From NCBI GenBank assembly GCA_016766635.1, contig CP068473.1, positions 178,673 through 242,672 on the forward strand: a stretch of DNA of 64,000 bases, in the 5' to 3' direction. The notes below the pieces were generated by a model that saw only the letters and a list, made by a program, of their open reading frames with translations, had not been told where the DNA came from and did no database searches. The first letter of the stretch is position 1. Every line of letters starts with the position of its first letter. The position numbers and the translations under genes are program-made. Positions 28,115-37,407 of this stretch are shown here, in pieces. This stretch comes from Candidatus Xiphinematobacter sp. GTDB lineage: Bacteria; Verrucomicrobiota; Verrucomicrobiia; Chthoniobacterales; Xiphinematobacteraceae.

Positions 28115-29440
28115 ATGCTTTCTGAGATTCGCACTCGGTTTGCCCCATCACCCACCGGATATCTTCACGTAGGCGGAGCGAGGACTGCCCTATTTAACTG
28201 GATTTTTAGTCGCAAACATGGAGGTAAATTCGTCCTACGCTTAGAGGATACTGATGAAAAGCGTAATGTTGCCGAGAGTTATGGGGCAGTTTATGATGGA
28301 TTGCGCTGGCTGGGAATTAGCTGGGATGAGGGGCCGGAAACCGGCGGTGGCTTCGGACCGTATTGTCAGAGTCAAAGGAACTCCATTTATGAGAGCTACT
28401 TTAACCGGCTTGAGAAGGTGGGTGTGCTATATGAGGAGAAAGGAGCCTTCCGGTTTCGCTCGCTACGTGCCTCCATTATGGTGGAAGACATGGTCTGCGG
28501 TCGGGTTATCTTTGACATGTCTAACCCTCTTACCCATCCGGACATGACCGTCAGACGTTCTGACGGTAGTTGGGTTTTCCATTTTGCGAATGTGGTAGAC
28601 GATATAGAGATGAGGATTACTCATGTGATCCGAGGAGAAGATCATCTTTCCAATACACCGAAGCATGTCGAACTTTACCAGGCGTTAGGAACCCCCCCCC
28701 CCATGTTTGCACATATTCCTCTTATTCTAAACCGAGAAGGAAGGAAGCTAAGCAAACGAGACAGCGGCATGAGCATTGCTGCGTACGCCGCTCAAGGTTA
28801 CGTTCCTGAGGGCATGCTTAACTATCTTACTCTACTGGGGTGGTCCCCTGGGGGCGGTCGGGAAGTTTTGAATTTTTCGGAAATTCAGACGCTCTTCGAT
28901 TTAGAATCTATCAGTCGACATAACGCCATCTTCGACTCAGATAAATGCTTTTGGATAAATCGGCAGCACATTTTGCAAATGACGCTAGAACGCTTCACCA
29001 AACTTGCCCTCCCGTTTATAGAAAGAAGGGGCATTGAGTACGGTTCCTACAAGGCGCTTCTGCCAGTTATGGCTATCGTAAAGGAAAAGATCAGACTCCT
29101 GTGCGATGTCCCAGATTGGGCTAGCTATTTTTTTACAGAGGAATTCACTTTTGATTCGAGCAGTGTTGAAAAAGTTCTTTATAGCCCTAACGCTCTCCAT
29201 CGTCTCAGCGTACTTAAGAAAATTTATGAAGCTATGGAGGATTGGAATGCTGCCGCGCTAGAAGTCAAACTTAGAGAGACTGCCGCAGAGCTGCAGTGTA
29301 CTCCAGGAGATCTCATACATCCAGCTCGCGTTGCAGTCAGTGGTCGTTCCGTAGGGCCGAGCTTGTATCATATGCTAGAGGTTATTGGTAAGAGCCGTGT
29401 GTTAGCGCGTTTTGCAAGAGCGCTACAAAAGTTCACATGA
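28115..29440 (+). CDS. gltX: Glutamyl-tRNA synthetase
   Basis: A 441-residue class Ib synthetase. The HIGH-type motif is in APSPTGYLHVGGARTALFNW near residue 10; the KMSKS-type motif is KLSKRDSG near residue 211. It charges tRNA-Glu, or also tRNA-Gln where GatCAB is used. The C-terminal anticodon domain is present but the protein is a little shorter than the usual 470-500 residues. It contains an unbroken run of 11 C bases (28692-28702), coding the last base of a Thr codon region and Pro-Pro-Pro, in GTPPPMFAH. Its TGA overlaps the aroE ATG (ATGA at 29437-29440). Confidence 0.96.
   Translation: MLSEIRTRFAPSPTGYLHVGGARTALFNWIFSRKHGGKFVLRLEDTDEKRNVAESYGAVYDGLRWLGISWDEGPETGGGFGPYCQSQRNSIYESYFNRLEKVGVLYEEKGAFRFRSLRASIMVEDMVCGRVIFDMSNPLTHPDMTVRRSDGSWVFHFANVVDDIEMRITHVIRGEDHLSNTPKHVELYQALGTPPPMFAHIPLILNREGRKLSKRDSGMSIAAYAAQGYVPEGMLNYLTLLGWSPGGGREVLNFSEIQTLFDLESISRHNAIFDSDKCFWINRQHILQMTLERFTKLALPFIERRGIEYGSYKALLPVMAIVKEKIRLLCDVPDWASYFFTEEFTFDSSSVEKVLYSPNALHRLSVLKKIYEAMEDWNAAALEVKLRETAAELQCTPGDLIHPARVAVSGRSVGPSLYHMLEVIGKSRVLARFARALQKFT
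28692..28702 (+). repeat. Run of 11 C bases inside gltX
   Basis: The mononucleotide tract spans the codons ACC CCC CCC CCC before ATG at 28703. The frame is correct on both sides, since the KMSKS-type motif follows in frame. Such a tract is prone to slippage in replication, transcription and sequencing. Confidence 0.95.
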
Positions 29441-30393
29441 TCACTACAGTTCCCCACGAGTTTTCTGCGGCAGACCTGATTTCCAACCCCGAAAAATTTC
29501 AAGAGTTTTTTCCCCCAGCCAAGATTGCTGTTTTTGGGGATCCCGTTGGTCACTCTCGGTCCCCAGAAATGCACAATCCTGCGCTTTTAGAGTCTGGAAT
29601 AAAAGCTCAATACGTACGAATCCACGTGCGCGCGGAGGAGCTTTCCGATAGCCTGCGCGCTTTGGCCGCTGCCAAGTGGATTGGCACGAATCTCACTATT
29701 CCTCACAAAGCAGCGGCCATTAAGCTTATAGACCACGTGGACCATTTTGCTGTCCTTGCTGGTGCAATCAACACTGTCATAGTACGGAAAGATGGTAGCC
29801 TCAGTGGCCATAATACTGATGGCCTTGGTCTCGTACGAGCTGTACGCGAAGAATTTCATGCAGACATCAGGGACTTGAAAATTCTCATCCTGGGGGCCTG
29901 TGGAGGAGTGGGTCGATCAATCGCCGTACAGTGTGCTTTGGAAGGCTGTGAACGTCTTGTTCTTGCCAACCGGTCTTTCGAAAAGATAGGGCCACTGAAA
30001 AGGCAATTAGAGCCTCTCTTTCAGAGAGGCAGGCACCCTTTTGGCTCTATGGGACGCCTTGTGGCTACAAAGATGGACAGCCATGCCCTATTTGACGAAC
30101 TACCCAAAACCGACCTGCTGATCAATGCCACTAGCGTCGGAATGGTTAAGAGCCTAGATCTTCGATTGGTCCCTAGATTCTTGTTTACTCCTCATTTAAT
30201 GGTATTGGATAGTGTTTACACTAATGGAGGGAAAACACAACTTTTGCTAGATGCAGAGGCTAAAGGAGCGCGTGCGACCAATGGACTTTCTATGCTCCTT
30301 CATCAAGGGGCCCTTTCCTTTGAGATTTGGTTTAATCAACCAGCACCGCTTGAGGTCATGCGAAGAGGGCTTTTTTCTCCCGCCGCAGTATAA
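29437..30393 (+). CDS. aroE: Shikimate dehydrogenase
   Basis: A 318-residue NADP-dependent reductase. The N-terminal substrate domain has VFGDPVGHSRSPEMHNPAL (residues 32-50) and the catalytic Lys/Asp pair in NLTIPHKAA and HNTDGLG. The Rossmann domain has ILGACGGVGRSIAVQ. It reduces 3-dehydroshikimate to shikimate in the chorismate pathway that leads to tryptophan (trpA, trpF here) and to folate precursors (folK). It overlaps gltX by four bases, an unusual operon partner. Length is slightly above the typical 270-290 because of an N-terminal extension of about 28 residues. Confidence 0.95.
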   Translation: MITTVPHEFSAADLISNPEKFQEFFPPAKIAVFGDPVGHSRSPEMHNPALLESGIKAQYVRIHVRAEELSDSLRALAAAKWIGTNLTIPHKAAAIKLIDHVDHFAVLAGAINTVIVRKDGSLSGHNTDGLGLVRAVREEFHADIRDLKILILGACGGVGRSIAVQCALEGCERLVLANRSFEKIGPLKRQLEPLFQRGRHPFGSMGRLVATKMDSHALFDELPKTDLLINATSVGMVKSLDLRLVPRFLFTPHLMVLDSVYTNGGKTQLLLDAEAKGARATNGLSMLLHQGALSFEIWFNQPAPLEVMRRGLFSPAAV

Positions 30394-31263
30394 TTCTTCT
30401 GCCCTCGCAAAATCGTACCCCTTCAGTCTCCCAGGCAATCACTAGAAATGGCCTCCTCTTTATTTGTACAATCTGCGCCGGGGACGGCCCATCTTCCCCT
30501 CTTCTATCACGTAGTCTTGGCGACATTAGTAATGGACAACGGGGCCAAGAAAAATAAGAATAGCCAAGGCTTAGATTAGATTAACTATTGCTTACCCTCG
30601 TTGCTACTTGACCTGTTAAATGAGCTAATAGCTTTTCTCGTGTTCCTTTTGGAACATTTGTAGGTCTCTCTTTGTAATCTCTGTGGAGAGAGATCAGGCT
30701 GAGCTAGGTGCCTCCTCCGAGGCCGCTTGAGATGCGTCTGATTCGGTAGATGGCTATCTCACGCTTTGTTCACTCTGAAGTTCTACAGTGAAGGGCTACA
30801 CTTCTTTCCCTAGGGGGATATACCTTCTTCATGTTATCTGCCTTTCTGCACTTTTGAGTCCTCAAAAAAACCTCTTACTAATTTTCCTTAGATTTTTCTT
30901 TGGCAAAAGCCTCCCCTTCTACTAGTAAGGGAGGGTCCTGTACGTTCTTTCTGTGTTAACAGCTAGTTAAAATGAAATGGTCTCGCGTAAAACCAAAACC
31001 GCGCGGTTTCAAGTGGTACGCCGGGCTTAGTTTAAGCGTTGCTCGGCTCGGCTTGCACCAGTGAGGGTGCTTCTCCCCTCCCCCAAGAGCGTCTCGGCCT
31101 TTGGAAGGTTGGTCTAGCCTCCTGGACGGACAAGGACTATGGGGGCGAGTCGGTCTCTTTGGAATGAAGTATGAGGCAACCCCGAAAGGGTTCACTATCT
31201 CCATACTACGGGCTGTGTATACGATTCCCCCTGTACCCAAATTTTCTACTTGGTTCTCGTTGC
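30394..31263. other. Intergenic stretch of 870 bases, no gene recognised
   Basis: It separates aroE from serS. A stem of eight pairs (30663-30670 with 30688-30695) is visible but lacks a T-run. A plus-strand frame from an ATG at 30971 reads 30 codons (MKWSRVKPKPRGFKWYAGLS...) to a TGA at 31061-31063. It then stays open in the same frame into serS for about 67 more codons, so it may be a stop-broken remnant; I do not recognise it. No tRNA, SRP RNA or RNase P RNA signature was found. Confidence 0.45.
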
Positions 31264-32550
31264 ATGCTTGACATCCGTTTTATCCGAGAAAACCCTGGCC
31301 TGGCAAAGGCCAAGCTCTCCACGCGCGGGCGGTCTCTGGATGCCGAGGTTGATGCAGTAATGAAATGCGATACTGATTGTAGGCTAGCGAGGACTCGCCT
31401 CCAGTTCCTGCGCACAGAGCGCAGGCGTCTCAGTAGGCAGGTCGAAAAGCTACGTAGGCAAGGCGGAGAAGAGGAGCTCAGGCAGGTTGAGGCAACCGCG
31501 CAAACCCTTGGTGAGGAAATAAGTACCCTAAATTCACTCACAACACAACTTGGCCTTCACCAAAAGGACCTTCTACTTCAGCTTCCCAACTTCCCAGCGG
31601 AAGCCGTCCCGTATGGGGCGGGTGCTCTTGACAATCTCACTCTTCGCAGCTGGGGAAGTCCAGAAACCGGTGCGAGAGAAGACCACATCAGCATCGGAAG
31701 ACGTCTGGGACTCTTTGATTTTGACCGAGCGACAAAGATCAGCGGCAGTGGCTTTCTCTGCTTGACCGGAGCTGGAGCCCGCTTAGAACGTTCTCTACTA
31801 AACTTCCTCCTAGACCTCCACACCATGCAACACGGTTACCGAGAAGTCAACACTCCCTCTTTAGTTCATCGTGAATGTATGGTTGGTACCGGCCAATTGC
31901 CTAAATTTGAGGAAGATATGTATGCCATTAGCGGCGATAAAAGTAGTCTCTTCCTCGCCCCCACAGCAGAGGTTCCCGTAACAAACCTTTTTCGTGATGA
32001 AGTCCTTAGCATTTCCCACCTACCGCTTTGCCTCGCAGCTTACACTCCCTGCTTTAGGCGAGAGGCTGGTTCGGCAGGCCACGACACGCGCGGCATGATT
32101 CGTCTGCACCAATTTGACAAGGTAGAGTTGGTAAAAATTTGTGAGGTTGGGAACTCAGAGCAAGAGCTACAGTCGCTCACTACTGATGTAGAAAAGGTAT
32201 TACAGTTATTGAACCTTCCATACCGCACGGTAGAGCTTTGCGCTGGTGATCTCGGCTTTAGCGCTTCGCGCACTTATGATGTTGAGGTATGGTCTCCAGG
32301 GCAGAAGTCTTTTCTAGAAGTTTCCAGCTGTTCAAATTTCCGCGACTTCCAATCCCGACGTATGAACCTCCGATACAAGGACTATGGTGGAAAAATCCGC
32401 TTTGCCCATACACTTAACGGCTCCGGAACCGCTCTTCCCCGTCTATATGTGGCCCTCCTTGAGAATCATGTACAGTCAGATGGATCTGTACTGCTTCCGC
32501 AATCGCTACGTGGATATTTTCGAGCAGACTGCATTGAACCCGTTTCTTAA
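31264..32550 (+). CDS. serS: Seryl-tRNA synthetase
   Basis: A 428-residue class IIa synthetase. It begins MLDIRFIRENPGLAKAK, the canonical SerRS N-terminus, which fixes the start at 31264. The long antiparallel coiled-coil arm that grips the tRNA-Ser variable arm spans about residues 35-100. Class II motifs are seen in the region EVNTPSLVHRECMVGTGQLPK, motif 2 in CFRREAGSAGHDTRGM, and motif 3 in NGSGTALPR near the C-terminus. It overlaps tilS by 71 bases if the chosen tilS start is right. Confidence 0.97.
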   Translation: MLDIRFIRENPGLAKAKLSTRGRSLDAEVDAVMKCDTDCRLARTRLQFLRTERRRLSRQVEKLRRQGGEEELRQVEATAQTLGEEISTLNSLTTQLGLHQKDLLLQLPNFPAEAVPYGAGALDNLTLRSWGSPETGAREDHISIGRRLGLFDFDRATKISGSGFLCLTGAGARLERSLLNFLLDLHTMQHGYREVNTPSLVHRECMVGTGQLPKFEEDMYAISGDKSSLFLAPTAEVPVTNLFRDEVLSISHLPLCLAAYTPCFRREAGSAGHDTRGMIRLHQFDKVELVKICEVGNSEQELQSLTTDVEKVLQLLNLPYRTVELCAGDLGFSASRTYDVEVWSPGQKSFLEVSSCSNFRDFQSRRMNLRYKDYGGKIRFAHTLNGSGTALPRLYVALLENHVQSDGSVLLPQSLRGYFRADCIEPVS

Positions 32551-33583
32551 AAAGCTCTCTGAGGGTCTTGCCCAATTCCCTCCTGAGACTAAGTTTCTCG
32601 TAGGCATTTCTGGAGGTCGTGACTCTATGTGTCTCCTCTACGGATTGTTAGCACTTGAGTACCGGCAGCTTACTCTATGCCATCTTAATCATCAGTTGCG
32701 AGGAGCGGCAGCAAGAATGGATGAGTGCTTCGTCATCTATCAGGCACAAAAGTTAGGTCTATCACTTAAGCTGGCACGAGCACAAACGGAGCAGTTTGCC
32801 TCTGATCACGGGCTCTGCACTGAAACGGCAGCGCGCGAATTGCGCTATACATTCTTTGCTGAGGTTGCCAAAGAGGCGCATTGCAGTACCCTTCTTCTCG
32901 CCCATCATGCTGATGATCAACTGGAGACCTGTTGGATAAATCTTCTTCGCGGAACAGGTACTGCGGGTTTGGCTGGAATGCGGATGGAATCGGCACGCAG
33001 AGTAAAGAAGGGAAGAGAGGGTATCTTACGTATCATCCGTCCACTGCTTAGACTTTTTCGCTCGGAAGTTGTACAGTTCTCTTGTGAAAGGAAAATCCCA
33101 TTTCGGGAGGACGCTACCAATCAGGATACGAACTTGATGCGGAACCGTATCCGTCATGAGTTGTTGCCCTTCTTAGATCGGAGATTTGGAATCAACTATC
33201 GGAGAGCCATGCTGCGTTGCGCAGAAATCCTTGCGGATGAAGAAGACTGGATGAGAGAGATTACCGAGAGGTTTTCCTGCAAGACACCACGGCTTGCTTA
33301 CAACGAGCTTTATCCTCTCCCTAGGGCGCTCCAACGGAGAATTTTGCGGCGATGGTTACTGAAGCAAGGGGTACCGGAGGTAGGCTTTGCTGCAGTGGAG
33401 CGCGTTCGTAGCCTAACGATCCTTCCAATTTCACAACCAGCAAAAGTTAACTTGCCCTTCAGGATCCATGCCCGGCGGCGATCTGGTATGCTCTTCCTGG
33501 AAAAATCGCCACGCTCAAGGCAAGTTTGCAGAAAAGCCGTGCGATATTTGTTAGTTAACCAGTTGCAGCATGTACCCGCCTGA
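32480..33583 (+). CDS. tilS: tRNA(Ile)-lysidine synthase
   Basis: A 367-residue PP-loop ATPase. The signature SGGRDS is at residues 44-49, followed by CHLNHQLRG and the HHADDQLETCWINLLRGTG block typical of TilS. It modifies C34 of tRNA-Ile(CAU) to lysidine, turning a methionine-type anticodon into one reading AUA; a CAU tRNA is encoded at 46.9 kb. The start is uncertain: ATG 32480 lies inside serS, while GTG 32510 would shorten the protein by ten residues and reduce the overlap. Neither has a clear ribosome site. Its stop overlaps lpxI by 14 bases. Confidence 0.93.
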   Translation: MDLYCFRNRYVDIFEQTALNPFLKKLSEGLAQFPPETKFLVGISGGRDSMCLLYGLLALEYRQLTLCHLNHQLRGAAARMDECFVIYQAQKLGLSLKLARAQTEQFASDHGLCTETAARELRYTFFAEVAKEAHCSTLLLAHHADDQLETCWINLLRGTGTAGLAGMRMESARRVKKGREGILRIIRPLLRLFRSEVVQFSCERKIPFREDATNQDTNLMRNRIRHELLPFLDRRFGINYRRAMLRCAEILADEEDWMREITERFSCKTPRLAYNELYPLPRALQRRILRRWLLKQGVPEVGFAAVERVRSLTILPISQPAKVNLPFRIHARRRSGMLFLEKSPRSRQVCRKAVRYLLVNQLQHVPA

Positions 33584-34388
33584 AAATTTGCTCCTGATTG
33601 CTGGAAGTGGAGAATACCCATTCCTTGTGGTTCACTCTGCTCGCGCAGCCGGTGTAAGGCGCATTGTTCTAGTTGCCTTTGAAGGGGAAACTTCACCAGA
33701 ACTTAGCAGGTGGGTTGATGAAATGTATACCGTCCAGGTCGGACGACTCAGCCATCTCCTCTCCGTTGCACGGAAGTCCGGCGCGGACTATGCAATGGCT
33801 GTTGGACAAATTGCTCCAAAAAACCTTTTCGATCTTCGTCTGGACTTGCAAGCTCTCCTCCTCCTTGCTCGTCTCCACAAAAGAAACGCAGAAACTCTAT
33901 TTGGAGCGGTAGCGGACGAACTGGCCCATGTAGGTGTTGAGCTACTTCCTGCCACCACTTTCCTAGACCACCATCTGGCCGGCGAGGGCCTTCTGGCCGG
34001 CCCAAAAGTTACATTTTCCGCGATGGAAGATCTTCTGTTTGGTTACCAAATTGCCAAGGAGATTAGTCGGCTGGATATTGGTCAAACAGTAGTTGTCCGT
34101 AAAGGGACAGTACTTGCTGTGGAGGCATTTGAGGGAACAAATGCCTCTATTCTTCGTGGAGGTAGACTAGGAAGAGAAAGTGCTACCATTGTCAAGGTGG
34201 CTAAGCCAAACCAAGACATGCGCTTCGACGTACCTACTATTGGTCTCACCACGCTAGAATGCGCAAGCAGCGCGCGAATCCGATCTATAGGTATAGAGGC
34301 TCGTTGCACTCTCCTATTAGAAAAGGACAGGTTGATCGAGTATGCCAACCTCCACTCTCTATCTATCTATGGATTAAAGACTTCATGA
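33570..34388 (+). CDS. lpxI: UDP-2,3-diacylglucosamine diphosphatase LpxI
   Basis: A 272-residue protein of the LpxI (former DUF1009) family. It starts NLLLIAGSGEYPFLV, with the AVGQIAPKNLF and RKGTVLAVEAFEGTNASI blocks and the terminal GLTTLECASSARIRSIGIEA typical of the family. It hydrolyses UDP-2,3-diacylglucosamine to lipid X, the step before LpxB in lipid A synthesis, and replaces LpxH in this lineage. It is embedded in a coupled run: tilS overlaps its start, and its TGA overlaps the next ATG. LpxI followed by an oxidoreductase and LpxB is a recurrent gene order in some phyla. Confidence 0.94.
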   Translation: MYPPENLLLIAGSGEYPFLVVHSARAAGVRRIVLVAFEGETSPELSRWVDEMYTVQVGRLSHLLSVARKSGADYAMAVGQIAPKNLFDLRLDLQALLLLARLHKRNAETLFGAVADELAHVGVELLPATTFLDHHLAGEGLLAGPKVTFSAMEDLLFGYQIAKEISRLDIGQTVVVRKGTVLAVEAFEGTNASILRGGRLGRESATIVKVAKPNQDMRFDVPTIGLTTLECASSARIRSIGIEARCTLLLEKDRLIEYANLHSLSIYGLKTS

Positions 34389-35335
34389 ATCCATTAAGAG
34401 TAGGTGTTGTCGGTCTCGGTCAGATGGGCACGCATCACGTGCGGGTGTGTTCAGAGCTTAACCATGCGTGCCAATTGACAGCTGTCTTCGACACAAACCG
34501 CACGGTAGCAGAAGCTATTTCCAGGAAATACTGCGTTCCTGTTGCTATTTCTATGGAGGATTTTGCAAACCGCGTAGATGCCGCGACAATCTGTACCCCA
34601 ACGGCCACACATTTCTGGGTTAGCCGATTTCTACTTGAACGCAGCAAGCATCTATTGGTAGAAAAGCCCCTCGCGGGCACCTCAAGGGACGCTCATATGC
34701 TGGTCCTAATTGCTCAGGAAAGGCAATGCATTCTTCAGGTGGGTCATGTGGAACGCTTCAACCCTGCATTGGAAGCCCTTGAGTGTAGACTATGGAATCC
34801 CCGCTTTTTGGAAGTCACTCGCCTCTCTCCATACCCTTATCGGAACACGGACATTGGGGTAGTTCTGGACCTAATGATCCACGATATTGAAGTTATGTTG
34901 CATATTGTACAGTCACCGGTCATCAGTATGGACTCGGTAGGAGTAGCCGTTCTTAGCAAGAGCGAGGATATTGCGAATGTTCGGATTCGCTTTCAAAATG
35001 GGTGCATAGCCAATGCTACTGCCAGCCGTATTAGCAATAAAAAGCTCCGAAAGATTCGTCTCTTCCAAGAAGATGCCTACCTTTCTCTCGATTACTATCG
35101 CCAAAGCAGCAAAATACACCGGCTGGTAGATGGAAAAATTGTGACAGACCGACTAAAAGTCTCTCGTGGGGAGCCTTTGAAATTCCAGCTTGCTTCGTTC
35201 ATCTCCTGCGCATGCGAAAAAAGAAGACCGCGTGTTAGTGGCTATGAAGCAGCAGTCGCATTAGACATTGCACTCGAAATTACTCGCCAGATTCGGCACA
35301 GTGGCCTCCACGATTCTTTCCCTCTCCCTTCGTGA
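34385..35335 (+). CDS. Gfo/Idh/MocA family oxidoreductase between lpxI and lpxB
   Basis: A 316-residue NAD(P)-dependent sugar oxidoreductase. The Rossmann motif VGVVGLGQMGTHHVRV is at residues 6-21 and the family's EKPLAG motif near 98. A central GHVERFNPAL and DLMIHDIEVML (catalytic-region Asp-x3-His) mark the C-terminal domain. It is coupled at both ends (ATGA with lpxI, GTGA with lpxB), so it very likely acts on a lipid A or UDP-sugar intermediate. GnnA, the UDP-GlcNAc 3-dehydrogenase that leads to diamino lipid A, belongs to this family. The partner transaminase GnnB is not in the window, so this is only a hypothesis. Confidence 0.9.
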   Translation: MNPLRVGVVGLGQMGTHHVRVCSELNHACQLTAVFDTNRTVAEAISRKYCVPVAISMEDFANRVDAATICTPTATHFWVSRFLLERSKHLLVEKPLAGTSRDAHMLVLIAQERQCILQVGHVERFNPALEALECRLWNPRFLEVTRLSPYPYRNTDIGVVLDLMIHDIEVMLHIVQSPVISMDSVGVAVLSKSEDIANVRIRFQNGCIANATASRISNKKLRKIRLFQEDAYLSLDYYRQSSKIHRLVDGKIVTDRLKVSRGEPLKFQLASFISCACEKRRPRVSGYEAAVALDIALEITRQIRHSGLHDSFPLPS

Positions 35336-36447
35336 GAAAAATTTGGGTAATTGCTGGAGAAGTTAGCGGGGATCATCATGCCTTTACAGTTATGGAGGCA
35401 CTCCTTAAGCAAGATCCAAACATAGTCTTCCATGGGGCAGGTGGGCCAAAAATGGAACGCCTCTCCACTCAACCGTTCGAAAATTGGGTGGAAAGATCTA
35501 GCGTAACTGGTCTCTGGGATGTGCTCAAGATTTACCCGTGGCTCCGTAAGAAGTTTTTCAATATACTGCAACGTGTGGGCGATACACGACCACATGCCTT
35601 ACTGCTTATCGACTATCCCGGCTTCAACTTGCGATTAGCCAGGAGGGCACGCTCCCTGTTTCCCGGCCTCAAAATTCTCTACTACATTAGTCCACAGGTT
35701 TGGGCATGGAATCGGGGGCGTACGATCAAAATGGCCAAACTCCTAGATCTAGTGCTCTGTATCTTCCCCTTTGAGAAGGGGCTATATGCCTCTTCTGGTT
35801 TAGAAAGCCGGTTTGTTGGCCATCCTCTTGTAGAGAAACTGGAAAGGGAACACCTTCATGCGAGACGTAACAGTAATCTGCTGGCCTTACTTCCTGGCAG
35901 TCGATGGAAAGAGGTACAACGCATCTTTCCTATTATGTTGCGTACTGCCTCCCTTCTTCTGGAAAGAAGGTCAAGCATTCAGTTTGAGGCAGCAGCGGCC
36001 AATGAGAATCACGCTAAGTGGATGCACAACAGAGCAATAAAAGCTCAGATTCCAGTGCATATTTGCACGGGCACTGCTTACAGTCTGATGCAACGTGCCT
36101 ATGCAGGGATCGTCTGTTCGGGAACAGCCACGCTTGAGTCCGCTTATTTTGAGCTTCCATACTGTCTTATTTATAAGACAGCTTGGATTACTTTTTGGGT
36201 AGGTTGCTGTATCGCCACAGTGCCATTTCTTGGCATCGTTAACATCCTTGCAGGGCAACTCGTCGTGAAAGAATTCATCCAGAACTCAGCAAAACCTAAG
36301 GCCATTGCTCACGAGTGCCTGAGACTGCTATACTCTGATTCAGATCGCCGACAATTGGTTTTGAAGTTTCGTGCAGTCATAACCACCCTTAGTGGATCCG
36401 GAGCTGCTACGCGAGCAGCACAGGCCATTTTGGCAGCTATTTCCTAG
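35332..36447 (+). CDS. lpxB: Lipid-A-disaccharide synthase
   Basis: A 371-residue GT19 glycosyltransferase. It begins with the family hallmark IWVIAGEVSGDHHA and GAGGPKM, then IDYPGFNLRLARRAR, YYISPQVWAW and FVGHPLVEKL, with the nucleotide-binding LLPGSRWKEVQR and CSGTATLESAYF. It joins UDP-diacylglucosamine and lipid X to form the lipid A disaccharide. The start is GTG at 35332, overlapping the preceding stop (GTGA). With lpxI it shows that the organism makes lipid A and so has an LPS-type outer membrane. Confidence 0.96.
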   Translation: MRKIWVIAGEVSGDHHAFTVMEALLKQDPNIVFHGAGGPKMERLSTQPFENWVERSSVTGLWDVLKIYPWLRKKFFNILQRVGDTRPHALLLIDYPGFNLRLARRARSLFPGLKILYYISPQVWAWNRGRTIKMAKLLDLVLCIFPFEKGLYASSGLESRFVGHPLVEKLEREHLHARRNSNLLALLPGSRWKEVQRIFPIMLRTASLLLERRSSIQFEAAAANENHAKWMHNRAIKAQIPVHICTGTAYSLMQRAYAGIVCSGTATLESAYFELPYCLIYKTAWITFWVGCCIATVPFLGIVNILAGQLVVKEFIQNSAKPKAIAHECLRLLYSDSDRRQLVLKFRAVITTLSGSGAATRAAQAILAAIS

Positions 36448-36589
36448 GAAAAGGTAATAATCTGCGCTGCTCTTCTGTGGAGAAAGGCTAGGCTTGACAG
36501 CCATGGGCAGATCCGTTTCCTCTTACTATCCATTCATGGATAGAGTTCCACCCTATCTTAATCCCTGCAGAGTGCCCGTGCCACCCCGG

Positions 36590-37384
36590 ATGGACGCGGT
36601 GTTTGCTCGCCTTCGTTCTCAGAAAAAAAAGGGCCTGATTGCCTATATCACTGGGGGGGATCCGTCCTTACAAGGTACGCTAGAAATTATCCAAGTACTG
36701 GAAGAGTTGGGGGTGGACATGCTGGAGCTAGGAATCCCATTTTCAGACCCACTGGCGGATGGCCCCATTATTCAAGCAGCCGTCCAGCGCGCGTTGCGTG
36801 CGGGGGCCAATGTGCAAAAAATTTTAGAACTTGTCAGCCACGTACGCGAATCATCTTCCTTCCCGGTTATCCTTTTTACCTATCTTAACCCCATTTATTT
36901 TTACGGGATTAGAAGGTTTTTAGCAGATGCTGTCTCTGTAGGAGTAGACGGACTTCTAGTGCTAGACTTGCCACACGATGAAGTTTCTTGCAATGAAGAC
37001 TTAGTTATTGGAAACCACCAGCTGCAGGTCATTCAGCTTGTTTCCCCGACAACCTCACAGGAGCGGATTCCATGCCTGGTTAAAGCTGCGCAAGGTTTTG
37101 TCTATTGTGTTTCCAGAGAGGGGGTTACTGGGGAGCGACCTGAGCTTGCAAAAACTCTCCATACTCAGGTGCGGAGTATTCGGCAACATACCTCTCTTCC
37201 AATAGCAGTTGGGTTTGGCATTTCTACTCCTGACCAGGTGAGGGTCGTCGCTAGTTACGCGGATGCAGTGGTAGTAGGTAGTGCCATTGTACGTCGAGTT
37301 GCCGAACACGCCTCTTCCCCGAGATGGCTACTACGGATTAAAGAATTTGTGGAACCACTTGTTGAAACCCTACAGACGACATAG
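36590..37384 (+). CDS. trpA: Tryptophan synthase alpha chain
   Basis: A 264-residue TIM-barrel subunit. The catalytic Glu and Asp are in ELGIPFSDPLADGP; the N-terminal LIAYITGGDPS and the phosphate loop regions REGVTG and VGFGISTPDQV are present. It cleaves indole-3-glycerol phosphate to indole, which TrpB uses. trpB is not adjacent, unlike the usual trpBA order. The frame is open 32 codons further upstream without conservation, so I used the ATG at 36590 (MDAVFARLRSQ), which gives the standard length. It lies between the lipid A and DAP blocks on the same strand. Confidence 0.95.
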   Translation: MDAVFARLRSQKKKGLIAYITGGDPSLQGTLEIIQVLEELGVDMLELGIPFSDPLADGPIIQAAVQRALRAGANVQKILELVSHVRESSSFPVILFTYLNPIYFYGIRRFLADAVSVGVDGLLVLDLPHDEVSCNEDLVIGNHQLQVIQLVSPTTSQERIPCLVKAAQGFVYCVSREGVTGERPELAKTLHTQVRSIRQHTSLPIAVGFGISTPDQVRVVASYADAVVVGSAIVRRVAEHASSPRWLLRIKEFVEPLVETLQTT

Positions 37385-37407
37385 ACTGCCCTCTTCGGTT
37401 GCACCCT

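Noticed and set aside
30663..30695. Eight-pair stem as a terminator or small RNA after aroE
   Set aside because: It is 270 bases past the aroE stop, has a 17-base loop and no T-run, so neither role is supported.
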